DNA of 45,962 bases from Bacteroidaceae bacterium (GTDB taxonomy: Bacteria; Bacteroidota; Bacteroidia; Bacteroidales; Bacteroidaceae): NCBI GenBank assembly GCA_016280445.1, contig JAEEGS010000054.1, positions 1-45,962 of the forward strand, written 5' to 3'. The notes beneath the pieces are model-generated. The model worked only from the letters and a program-made list of their open reading frames with translations, was not told the origin of the DNA and did not search any database. The translations under genes were made by a program, and so were the position numbers. Positions 25,651-33,298 of the stretch are shown in pieces. Numbering within the stretch: the first letter of the stretch is position 1; each line of letters starts with the position of its first letter.

Positions 25651-25720
25651 CCACTGCCATAATTTCGATAGTGCGTGTATCGTAATTACGGTACTGGGTG
25701 TAACGTAATTACGGCAGTGG
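25651..25720. repeat. Nested inverted repeats with two CGTAATTACG palindromes
   Basis: CCACTGCCATAATT (25651-25664) is mirrored at 13 of 14 positions by AATTACGGCAGTGG (25707-25720). Perfect palindromes CGTAATTACG lie at 25681-25690 and 25704-25713. The gene-free stretch 25542-25871 otherwise holds ACTCC-type repeats (25556-25581) and the next promoter. Confidence 0.65.
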
Positions 25721-25811
25721 ATGTGGTGGAAAGGGGGAGGGGGAACCTTTGAAAATGTGGGAGAAAAATGAAAAAAAAGGGCTTTCTTTCGGTTATCTCG
25801 ATGGAAAGCCC

Positions 25812-25819
25812 TAACTTTG
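25812..25819 (+). promoter_or_regulatory. Candidate -7 box for the DUF1015 gene
   Basis: TAACTTTG fits TAnnTTTG, 52 bp before the ATG. An AATTGTAAAT-type repeat lies between it and the start. Confidence 0.5.
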
Positions 25820-25871
25820 TACCATCATTCGAAATTGTAAATCGTAAATTGTCAAATTGTAAATAAACTTT

Positions 25872-27140
25872 ATGGCTATTGTAAAACCTTTCAAGGGAGT
25901 GCGTCCACCGAAGGAGTTGGTGGAGCAAGTGGAGAGCCGTCCCTATGATGTGCTGGATAGTGAAGAGGCACGTGTGGAGGCTGGTGACAACGAGAAATCA
26001 CTGTATCATATCATCAAACCAGAGATAAACTTCGAGCCGGGCACGAGCGAGTATGACCCCCGTGTATATGAGGAGGCAGCACGTCAGTTTGCCAAGTTCC
26101 AGCAGAACGGATGGCTGGTGCAGGACGAGAAGGAGCAGTATTACATCTATGCCCAGACGTCTTGCTTGCCTGCCAACGGTGGCAAGGAGAAGACGCAGTA
26201 TGGCATCGTGGTGGGAGCCTACAGCGGCGACTACCAGACGGGTGTCATCAAGAAGCATGAGTTGACCCGTGCCGACAAAGAGGAAGACCGCATGAAGCAC
26301 GTGCGTGTGAACGATGCCAACATCGAGCCTGTCTTCTTCGCATATCCTGACGACGAGGTGCTGCTTCAGTTGATTGACAAGTATGCCAAGACCACACCTG
26401 AGTATGACTTCGTGGCTCCTATCGACGGATTCGGTCACAAACTTTGGGTGGTGAGCGACGACGAGGACATCAAGACCATCACCGAGCGTTTTGCCAAGAT
26501 GCCTAGCCTCTACATTGCCGACGGTCACCATCGCAGCGCAGCCGCTGCTCTTGTGGGAGCCGAGAAGGCGAAGCAGAATCCCAACCATCGTGGCGACGAG
26601 GAATACAACTACTTCATGGCCGTTTGTTTTCCAGCCAGCCAGTTGACCATCCTCGACTACAACCGTGTCATCAAGGACTTGAACGGTTTGACGCCTGCTG
26701 AATTCATTCAGGCACTCGAAAAGAACTTCACGGTCGAGAAGAAGGGCGCGGCAGAATATCGTGCCAAAGAACTGCATGAGTTCTCGCTCTATCTCGAAGG
26801 GGAGTGGTATTCGCTCAAAGCCAAGCCAGGCACCTACGATGAGAACGACCCCATCGGTGTGCTGGATGTCAGCATCTCCTCCAAACTGATTCTCGATGAC
26901 ATTCTCGGCATCAAGGATTTGCGTCGCGACAAGCGCATCGACTTCGTGGGAGGTCTTCGTGGACTTGGAGAACTGAAACGCCGTGTCGATAGTGGCGAGA
27001 TGAAGACAGCCCTTGCCCTCTATCCTGTCACCATGCAGCAAATCATGGACATTGCCGATTCGGGCAACATCATGCCTCCCAAGGCAACATGGTTTGAACC
27101 CAAATTGCGTTCAGGACTCGTCATTCACAAACTTTCATAA
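25872..27140 (+). CDS. DUF1015 domain-containing protein
   Basis: A 422-residue soluble protein matching DUF1015 in length and motifs: N-terminal VKPFKGVRPP with RPYDVL, central YIADGHHRSAAA near residue 218, and a C-terminal AMQ/MPPK-like region (SGNIMPPKATWFEPKLRSGL). The biochemical function is not established. In Bacteroidetes it is commonly found beside serC and serA, as I recall, which suggests a link to serine metabolism. Here it is separated from serA by about 5.5 kb holding the TonB-receptor cassette, consistent with an insertion. yigZ follows after 24 bp. Confidence 0.88.
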   Translation: MAIVKPFKGVRPPKELVEQVESRPYDVLDSEEARVEAGDNEKSLYHIIKPEINFEPGTSEYDPRVYEEAARQFAKFQQNGWLVQDEKEQYYIYAQTSCLPANGGKEKTQYGIVVGAYSGDYQTGVIKKHELTRADKEEDRMKHVRVNDANIEPVFFAYPDDEVLLQLIDKYAKTTPEYDFVAPIDGFGHKLWVVSDDEDIKTITERFAKMPSLYIADGHHRSAAAALVGAEKAKQNPNHRGDEEYNYFMAVCFPASQLTILDYNRVIKDLNGLTPAEFIQALEKNFTVEKKGAAEYRAKELHEFSLYLEGEWYSLKAKPGTYDENDPIGVLDVSISSKLILDDILGIKDLRRDKRIDFVGGLRGLGELKRRVDSGEMKTALALYPVTMQQIMDIADSGNIMPPKATWFEPKLRSGLVIHKLS

Positions 27141-27164
27141 AAATAAGTTTCTGAAGTTTTCACA

Positions 27165-27758
27165 ATGGATTCCTACAGAACGATAAAAGCATTATCCGAA
27201 GGCACATATAGCGAGAAACGTAGCAAGTTTCTCGCTTTTGCCATACCGGTACGTTCTGTAGATGAAGTGAAGCAAATCGTGGCCGAGTATCAGAAGAAAT
27301 ACTATGATGCCCGCCACGTTTGCTATGCTTATATGTTGGGAGCGGAACGGAAGGACTTTCGTGCCAACGACAACGGAGAACCCTCTGGCACCGCTGGCAA
27401 ACCCATTCTCGGACAAATCAACTCCAACGAACTCACCGACATCCTCATCATCGTGGTTCGTTACTTTGGTGGCGTGAAACTTGGCACCTCAGGACTCATC
27501 GTTGCCTATCGCCTTGCAGCCGCTGAAGCCATTGCTTCAGCAGAGATAATAGAAAAGACTGTAGATGAGGACATTACTTTCCTGTTTGAATTTCCATACA
27601 TGAACGATGTGATGCGCATTGTCAAGGATGAAAACCCTGCCATTGTGTCGCAAGGTTACGACAATGATTGCACCATGACACTTCGCATCCGCAAAGACTC
27701 CATGCCACGTCTCAAAGCACGTCTGGAGAAAGTCAGCACCCTCCGCATTCAGCAATAG
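27165..27758 (+). CDS. yigZ: YigZ / IMPACT family protein
   Basis: A 197-residue protein of the YigZ (UPF0029/IMPACT) family: N-terminal domain with KRSKFLAFAIPV and DDGEPSGTAGKP-like motif (here NDNGEPSGTAGKPIL), then VRYFGGVKLGTSGLI, then the smaller C-terminal domain (DUF1949-like). Bacterial members are of uncertain function; eukaryotic IMPACT inhibits the Gcn2 kinase. The length is typical. It is the second gene after DUF1015, and its end faces the GH30 gene with 28 bp between. Confidence 0.93.
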   Translation: MDSYRTIKALSEGTYSEKRSKFLAFAIPVRSVDEVKQIVAEYQKKYYDARHVCYAYMLGAERKDFRANDNGEPSGTAGKPILGQINSNELTDILIIVVRYFGGVKLGTSGLIVAYRLAAAEAIASAEIIEKTVDEDITFLFEFPYMNDVMRIVKDENPAIVSQGYDNDCTMTLRIRKDSMPRLKARLEKVSTLRIQQ

Positions 27759-27786
27759 CCAGAAGGTGCACAGAATCCCCCTTCGC

Positions 27787-30225
27787 TTACTTGACCACCT
27801 TGATGAACTTTCCGTTTCGGCGCACAATGTTCACGCCACGCTGGAGCGACTTCATCCTGACGCCTGAGAGGGAATAAATCGCCTCTGGCATTTCCTCATC
27901 AGAACGCTTCACCTCAGCGATGGACGTCGCCTTTTCGTGGGTGGAACCTACACGCATGAGGAACCAGTTGCGGTGGTCAGCATCGGCAGCATTGCCATAT
28001 TGCCACACACCCACCCGAGTGCCCGCATTGAGGCTCTGGTTGTCGAGGTCCCACGACCGCAACCCTGCATCGCCCGTCACAGAGATGCGGCAATGGATGT
28101 CGTCGATGAAGTCGATGGTGAAGTTCCTTCCGCTGGTGGAAGTGGAATTGGAGCAACTCAGCGCATAACTGGAAGACGACTGCACATAATTGCCGTTGCT
28201 GTTCTTAATCCAGTATGAGCCGTTCGACCGCTTCACGATATTCCAGAGTTGCGCCTCGTCGTTGAGGTCAGCAGGTTGGATGGTGAGGCCGTTGTTCGTC
28301 AGGGCAACCGCATTGTTCACATTGCTCTGTGGAATAATCATGTAAGTGTCACCCTCAGAGAGTAGGGGAGTCTCCTCCACCATCATCTCCATCGGGATGA
28401 CCAGCGTCGTGATGCTCGCCTCCGGAAGCACCACCTCGATGGTGTTCTCATCCACCACCGTGCAGTTGCCCGTCACCGATTTGAGGTTCTCATTCTCGCT
28501 CGTGCGCCACGCCTTGATAGTTCCGTCTATCCCTATCATCGGCATCGACACCTTGTGAATCACCTTCGAGTCAGTGTTCAGCATCACAAGCACCAACGTG
28601 TCGCGTTCAGGATTTACCGCTGCCAGAGAATGGTCGTTCAGGCTCTCCACGATGCTGTAGCCCTGCTTGATGAAACGTGTGAACTGCTGGCGAACATAGA
28701 AATTCTTCACCTTGCTGAATGTGGCGTTGGCAAAACTACCGCGCACCATGCACCACTGGTCGTTATTCTCTTCCATGTATTGCCAATCCACCCATGCAGA
28801 AGGAGCGATGTAGCGCACATCATCTATCAGACGTTGTGCCATTGAGAGATTGCCGCCAAGTCCGCTGCCGCCAGAACCCGTCTCGCTCATCCAGACAATT
28901 TTGCCGTTCGATCTGCCCAACGAGCCATACTGACTGCGGTTGCGGTTGTCGCCAGAGTAGGTGTGTGTGTTGCATTGTGCGATGAGATCCAGCGCATTCT
29001 GCGACTTGAACTGTCTGATGCCCTCGCAGGCCAAACCCACATTCGTCTCGTCGCTGGCACTAATCACCGTGTTCAAGCCACTCTCGGCAAGAATAGGAGC
29101 CAGCACCTTGACAAAATTCGCCTGGCTGCTGTAGTCGAAATGGCAACCTTCCTGCACACCCGACCTGTACCAGAACCCCGTCACCGACTCGTTGAACGGC
29201 TCCAGCGTCTTGAACTCAATGCCATACTCATCCTTGTAGTGCTTGCACACATCCACCAGATAGTGGGCGAAATCCTCATAATAATCAGTTTTCAGATTGT
29301 CAGAACCGCCACCCTCAGAACCCGCACAGCAACCGCTCACCGTCATCCACCACGGGCAACTGTTCGAGAAAGCCTCGAAAATGGCATCAGGACGCTTCTC
29401 GCGAATCTTCAGCATAATCTTGCGCTGCGCGGCATCACGATCCCACAGATACTCGCCGCCACGCTCCATCTGGAAACCCTCCATCTCGGCACGAAGTCCC
29501 TTTCCGTTTCCCATGTGATGCTCCGTGCAGTTCGTCCAGAGCGGGTCGTCACCGCCACCGATATTGTAGCGGAAAATATTCCAGTTCAGACCTTCAGGAC
29601 TCACCATCCAGTCAATCAACTGGTCAATCTTCGTGTCGCTCCACTTGCCGCACATGTTCGCCCACCAGCAGAGACTGACACCCCATCCCTCCACCGTCTG
29701 ACGCTTCGCATCAGCGCTCACGGGATAGCACACCGTCTCCACCACCTCTTCCACCACAGGCGTGTCGCTCAGTTTCCACCGGTGCTTGTTGTCCGTTCCG
29801 TTCTTGTCCGAATACACATACGCACCCGCATTCGTCTCGTCCGTGCCCAGATACCCGTTCGTCTGCATATTCTTCAGTTTCACGTAACTTCCCGACTCCT
29901 CCAGCGTGTAGTGAGCACGGGGATCCTCCGAGTTCGTCACAAAATAAGTGCTCCAATTGTTCGACGTTCCCAGACTCAGATACAGCGTAGAGCCATTCTT
30001 GTCGATACTGATGAGATACGTGCCATCCGTCTGCTTCGACAGACATAACTTCGTCAGCGACGCATCGTCAGGACTCAGAATCACAGCCCTGTTCTCCGCA
30101 CCGATGCCCAGCACCTTTCCGCTGTTATGCACCAGATAACACACTCTGTCCTGAGCCATCATGCTCAGCGACATCATCGAACCCAAAAGAAAAAAGAGAG
30201 AAAATCTCAATGCACGAAAAATCAT
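27787..30225 (-). CDS. GH30-family glycosidase flanked by ricin-like lectin modules
   Basis: An 812-residue secreted enzyme with an N-terminal signal peptide. Residues ~25-150 form a ricin-type beta-trefoil-like module. Residues ~165-590 are a GH30 catalytic barrel plus side beta domain, beginning with QTVEGWGVSLCWW. The acid/base is E346 (LEPFNES) and the nucleophile E448 (MSETGSGG). A second ricin-like module follows (~600-740), and the C-terminus (IYSLSGVRMKSLQRGVNIV) resembles the terminal domain of many Prevotella secreted enzymes. The sequence suggests the endo-beta-1,6-galactanase branch of GH30, which would act on arabinogalactan side chains; the specificity is inference. Monocistronic. 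Confidence 0.87.
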   Translation of the reverse strand: MIFRALRFSLFFLLGSMMSLSMMAQDRVCYLVHNSGKVLGIGAENRAVILSPDDASLTKLCLSKQTDGTYLISIDKNGSTLYLSLGTSNNWSTYFVTNSEDPRAHYTLEESGSYVKLKNMQTNGYLGTDETNAGAYVYSDKNGTDNKHRWKLSDTPVVEEVVETVCYPVSADAKRQTVEGWGVSLCWWANMCGKWSDTKIDQLIDWMVSPEGLNWNIFRYNIGGGDDPLWTNCTEHHMGNGKGLRAEMEGFQMERGGEYLWDRDAAQRKIMLKIREKRPDAIFEAFSNSCPWWMTVSGCCAGSEGGGSDNLKTDYYEDFAHYLVDVCKHYKDEYGIEFKTLEPFNESVTGFWYRSGVQEGCHFDYSSQANFVKVLAPILAESGLNTVISASDETNVGLACEGIRQFKSQNALDLIAQCNTHTYSGDNRNRSQYGSLGRSNGKIVWMSETGSGGSGLGGNLSMAQRLIDDVRYIAPSAWVDWQYMEENNDQWCMVRGSFANATFSKVKNFYVRQQFTRFIKQGYSIVESLNDHSLAAVNPERDTLVLVMLNTDSKVIHKVSMPMIGIDGTIKAWRTSENENLKSVTGNCTVVDENTIEVVLPEASITTLVIPMEMMVEETPLLSEGDTYMIIPQSNVNNAVALTNNGLTIQPADLNDEAQLWNIVKRSNGSYWIKNSNGNYVQSSSSYALSCSNSTSTSGRNFTIDFIDDIHCRISVTGDAGLRSWDLDNQSLNAGTRVGVWQYGNAADADHRNWFLMRVGSTHEKATSIAEVKRSDEEMPEAIYSLSGVRMKSLQRGVNIVRRNGKFIKVVK

Positions 30226-30287
30226 AAGACAGTTCTATCAATTATATAATACCCGCACCGCACACGGCGCCTTTCAGTAAATAGATT

Positions 30288-30295
30288 GCAAAATT
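30288..30295 (-). promoter_or_regulatory. Candidate -7 box for the GH30 gene
   Basis: Minus-strand TAATTTTG fits TAnnTTTG, 62 bp before the ATG. Confidence 0.45.
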
Positions 30296-30348
30296 ACGAC
30301 AAAAAATCCAATAATAGCAGATTCGAGCCCGTTTTTTTTCCAGTCACA

Positions 30349-31077
30349 TCAAACAGGCACCTTTTTCGTGATGCGCGCCAGATAATCATAATGCGCACCC
30401 TTCACCACCACCTCCACAGCGTAGCCGTTCTCCTCCGCCACCCGTCCGAGCGTGTCCGCATCAACATACAGCCACGGGAACGGCTTGCCCAGAATGTTCT
30501 TATACTTCATCTGGAAACTCATTTCCCCATAATACGCCGAGTCAGGCAAATCCACGCTGCCATCCTCCTCCTCAAACAGGTAGATGATGTCCGAAGAATC
30601 GCACAGCACCTGTCCCCCAGGCGCCAAAATCCTGTCGAGCACGCAGAAAAACTCCCTCATGCGCGCCAGTGTCCCCACAATGCCAAGCCCATTCATCAGC
30701 ATGAGCACCGTGTCAAACCTTTCTCCCTCCAGCGCAAAGAAATCCTGTTCCAGCACATTCTCCACCCCCCGTTTCCTCATCGTCTGCACAGCCAGCGGCG
30801 AGATGTCAATGGCCGTCACATCCAGCCCCCTCTCCTGAACCACCAGCGCGTGGCACCCCGAACCGGCACCCACATCCAGCACCCTTCCTCTCGCCATGTC
30901 AAGAGCCCTCCGCTCCAACTCAGGCATCTCCTCAAAATCGCGAAACAGCGTCTCCAGAGGAATCTCATCCTCCTCCATCATCGGCGAGAACACACGAAGT
31001 CTCCCCGCCACACCATTCTTCAGATAGTCAGCGATGGCTCTCCCCATCGGGTCATATTTCTCATCCATTCGATTCAT
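30349..31077 (-). CDS. Class I SAM-dependent methyltransferase
   Basis: A 242-residue protein starting at the ATG at 31077 (MNRMDEKYDPMG), with 31068 as alternative; the frame reaches 31170 but passes through the promoter box at 31114-31121. Motif I VLDVGAGSGCHALVV near residue 65 binds S-adenosylmethionine, and the acidic D of VTAIDISPLA follows. The C-terminal part has a beta-strand pair typical of the family. The substrate is unknown. The gene stands alone next to the CRISPR region. Confidence 0.85.
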   Translation of the reverse strand: MNRMDEKYDPMGRAIADYLKNGVAGRLRVFSPMMEEDEIPLETLFRDFEEMPELERRALDMARGRVLDVGAGSGCHALVVQERGLDVTAIDISPLAVQTMRKRGVENVLEQDFFALEGERFDTVLMLMNGLGIVGTLARMREFFCVLDRILAPGGQVLCDSSDIIYLFEEEDGSVDLPDSAYYGEMSFQMKYKNILGKPFPWLYVDADTLGRVAEENGYAVEVVVKGAHYDYLARITKKVPV

Positions 31078-31113
31078 TTCAGTGGTGTTTTTGTCCCTTT
31101 GATTTCTTTTTTG

Positions 31114-31121
31114 CAAAGATA
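31114..31121 (-). promoter_or_regulatory. Candidate -7 box for the methyltransferase gene
   Basis: Minus-strand TATCTTTG fits TAnnTTTG, 36 bp before the ATG at 31077. Confidence 0.5.
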
Positions 31122-31360
31122 CGACATTCTTCCATTCCACCCAAATTATTTCCCTCCTTCTTTCATACACCTGAAGGGGAAGCGCTTTGCTTGTGTGATA
31201 AGCAACGTTTGAAGAGTAGGGTGATTGAGAAAATGTTCCGAAAATGTGATTTTTTACCTAAAAATACAGCCGAAAATGTGATTTCAAAGGTATGAAACTG
31301 CTTGAAAGAACGATAGGAAGGGGGAAGGAATGGTATGGCATAGTCCGAACGTAGGACGGG

Positions 31361-31921
31361 TATCTTTGCAGAGTCATATACACCTCCATTTCATGTGATC
31401 GCACCAACATACCAGTTGTGATTTGCTTTCAAATTAGTATCTTTGCAGAGTCATATACACCTGAGGCGCATATACTCGCGAGCCATGTCTTGTTGTGATT
31501 TGCTTTCAAATTAGTATCTTTGCAGAGTCATATACACCGTATGTTGTCCGATGGAAACAACTGGTCTTGTTGTGATTTGCTTTCAAATTAGTATCTTTGC
31601 AGAGTCATATACACCTCTTTGGGCAGAAGTTGCTCAGGCATTCCCGTTGTGATTTGCTTTCAAATTAGTATCTTTGCAGAGACATATACACCGAAGGGTC
31701 TAAGAAGTTCCCAGTGTTTTGCGTTGTGATTTGCTTTCAAATTAGTATCTTTGCAGAGTCATATACACCGCCGCTTGCATCCACATGAATGCTTACATGT
31801 TGTGATTTGCTTTCAAATTAGTATCTTTGCAGAGTCATATACACCTATTTAAGTTTTTAGATTTACATCTGGTTGTTGTGATTTGCTTTCAAATTAGTAT
31901 CTTTGCAGAGTCATATACACC
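31361..31921 (+). CRISPR. Type II-C CRISPR array: seven full 47-bp repeats plus a partial 5' repeat, seven spacers
   Basis: Full repeats start at 31415, 31492, 31569, 31646, 31723, 31799 and 31875. Each begins GTTGTGATTTGCTTT and ends CATATACACC; the one at 31646 has a T-to-A change (GAGACAT). A 24-nt 3' remnant of a repeat lies at 31361-31384, its 5' half replaced. Spacers are 30 nt (first five) and 29 nt (last two). The plus-strand orientation follows from the 5' half of the repeat being complementary to the tracrRNA anti-repeat at 38107-38128. Each repeat contains TTG, a 19-nt gap and TATCTTTG, a complete Bacteroidetes promoter. The decayed repeat is at the 5' end, as reported for II-C arrays, so new spacers may be added at the 3' side. 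Confidence 0.98.
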
Positions 31922-31996
31922 TGAATCTTTATAAGTGGAAGATTGTTAGGTGGTTATGATGAAAAATAGAAAAGAAAAAAGAAAGGGGTATGACAT

Positions 31997-32025
31997 AAAA
32001 AATCCAGCTTGACGGCTGGATTTTT
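31997..32025. terminator. Bidirectional terminator between the array and cas2
   Basis: AAAAATCCAGC (31998-32008) pairs perfectly with GCTGGATTTTT (32015-32025) around a 6-nt loop. It can end array transcripts (plus) and the cas9-cas1-cas2 mRNA (minus). Confidence 0.85.
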
Positions 32026-32030
32026 CATTT

Positions 32031-32372
32031 TCAGAATAATTCCAACTGAACGCCAGGTGCTTTGGGTTCCGTTGGCTTCTGTCCATAGAAAAGTTGCATA
32101 TTCCCGAACTGTTTGTCAGTTATGGTTAGCAATCCGACCTTTCCGAACTCAGGAAGAAAAGATTTAACTCTTTTTAAATGTACCTCTGCATTCTCGCTGC
32201 TGGCACAATGTCGGATATAGATGGAGAACTGGAACATGGTGAATCCGTCACTTTGGAGTTTCTTGCGAAAGTCCGTATAGCGTTTCTTGTCCTTCTTGGT
32301 TTCTGTGGGCAAGTCGAAGAATACTAATATCCACATAACTCGGTATTCAGTAAGGCGTGACAGACTGCTCAT
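32031..32372 (-). CDS. cas2: CRISPR-associated endoribonuclease-fold protein Cas2 (type II-C)
   Basis: A 113-residue protein. The ATG at 32372 is chosen: it lies 10 nt after the expected cas1 stop with GAGAAGAAT before it, and the longer frame to 32456 only overlaps the displaced cas1 3' end. The first beta strand MWILVFFDLP holds the conserved Asp (D20), followed by the helix with KKRYTDFRKKL and the FSIYIRH segment. Cas2 dimers join two Cas1 dimers to insert new spacers. Because cas1 just upstream is frameshifted, adaptation may be impaired although Cas2 itself is intact. Last gene of the cas operon. Confidence 0.95.
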   Translation of the reverse strand: MSSLSRLTEYRVMWILVFFDLPTETKKDKKRYTDFRKKLQSDGFTMFQFSIYIRHCASSENAEVHLKRVKSFLPEFGKVGLLTITDKQFGNMQLFYGQKPTEPKAPGVQLELF

Positions 32373-32382
32373 ATTCTTCTCT

Positions 32383-33293
32383 TTATAATTCAGGATAAGC
32401 GATTTTTCGCAACTCTCCGTTGAAGCATTTGGCGAGGCTGGCGGTTGTCTGACCAACAGCTATCATAAGCGGGCTTCGTTTACCATCCAGCATCACGTCG
32501 AGTGAAGGAATCGTGAGTAGTTCGGCTTTGATGCTCAGTGTCAGTTCGCTATAGTCATGATATTGATGACCAAATCATCCACAAAAGGACGATAAGGTTC
32601 CATGATGTCATCTGCCAGACAATAGGCATTGTAACGATTATGGTGATGAATGCCCAAAGTGGGTAGCAAACCACTACCCACCAAACCACGAGCCACACAA
32701 GCCCGCAGGATGGCATAGCCATAATTGAGAAGATTGTTAGGAGGCTCACCTTCTCTTCCACGAACAAAATTGGGAAGAGTGGGGAAGAGATTACGCCAAT
32801 AGTAGGTGGCAGCACGTGCTTCGAGATTGTCAGGGTCACCACTCTTCACCTCGTTTGCCCACACCTGCATATTTTTGACGACTGCCCCAGTATTCCTGTT
32901 CAGAACTGTAGCTTGATTCAAAATCTTTTGTCGGACGGTTTGTTGCCAAAGTTGTTTCTTAAGTGGCAACGACGCATCAATCTGGTTGCGGAACCGCTCA
33001 CTTTGTGTGGTGTTTCCGCAGAGCGGTAGCATCAGACCAACGGGCAAGCTTGTGCTGTCGCATGTGATGATAGCACAGTTATTGCCAAGCAATGCCTCCA
33101 TCGCTCCCGTAGTGATGGTAATGCGTCTGTTGTCGAGCACCACCACGCCGATGTCCTCAATTGGAATCGTCCGTTCTGCTTCCCGTTTGAACGACTCTTC
33201 CAATTTATCCGCATCTGGAGTCTTCAGAACCAGCTGTGAATTGCGGAGACTGAGGTAGATGGGATTTCCGAAATAGAGGGTCTTCTTAATCAT
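32383..33293 (-). pseudogene. cas1: cas1 integrase gene with a -1 frameshift near codon 245
   Basis: The zero frame runs 33293-32541 (250 residues) and stops early. The missing C-terminus (DYSELTLSIKAELL, then LDGKRSPLMIAVGQTTASL, ending KIAYPEL) continues at once in the -1 frame and stops at 32383-32385. One extra base would restore about 303 residues, the normal Cas1 length. The shift lies around 32553-32570. Catalytic residues upstream are kept: E158 (NLEARAA), the GIHHHNRYNAY histidine and the LADD/VDD acidic cluster. No slippery heptamer is evident. Cas1 integrates spacers with Cas2. The loss of about 58 C-terminal residues may abolish this, unless the shift is an assembly error or is bypassed. 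It lies 5 nt after cas9. Confidence 0.88.
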
Positions 33294-33298
33294 AAATT

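Noticed and set aside
28963-30048. 361-codon open frame antisense to the GH30 gene
   Set aside because: Low-complexity Arg/His/Thr composition, opposite a gene with well-placed catalytic residues.
30300-30345. tRNA-like T-arm (GATTCGAGCCC)
   Set aside because: No acceptor, D or anticodon arms can be formed around it.
30286-31212. 308-codon open frame antisense to the methyltransferase
   Set aside because: His/Pro/Arg-rich shadow frame; the opposite strand has SAM-binding motif I and a promoter.
31226-31310. Possible further decayed CRISPR repeats (TGTGATTT followed by CAAAGGTATG) upstream of the array
   Set aside because: Only short stretches match and spacing does not fit a 77-bp period; probably chance or old decay beyond recognition.
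32373-32456. Longer N-terminus for Cas2
   Set aside because: It overlaps the -1 frame encoding the Cas1 C-terminus and the Cas2 fold begins only after 32372.
32541-32600. Programmed -1 frameshifting in cas1
   Set aside because: No slippery heptamer or downstream structure was seen around the shift; a mutation or assembly error is more likely.
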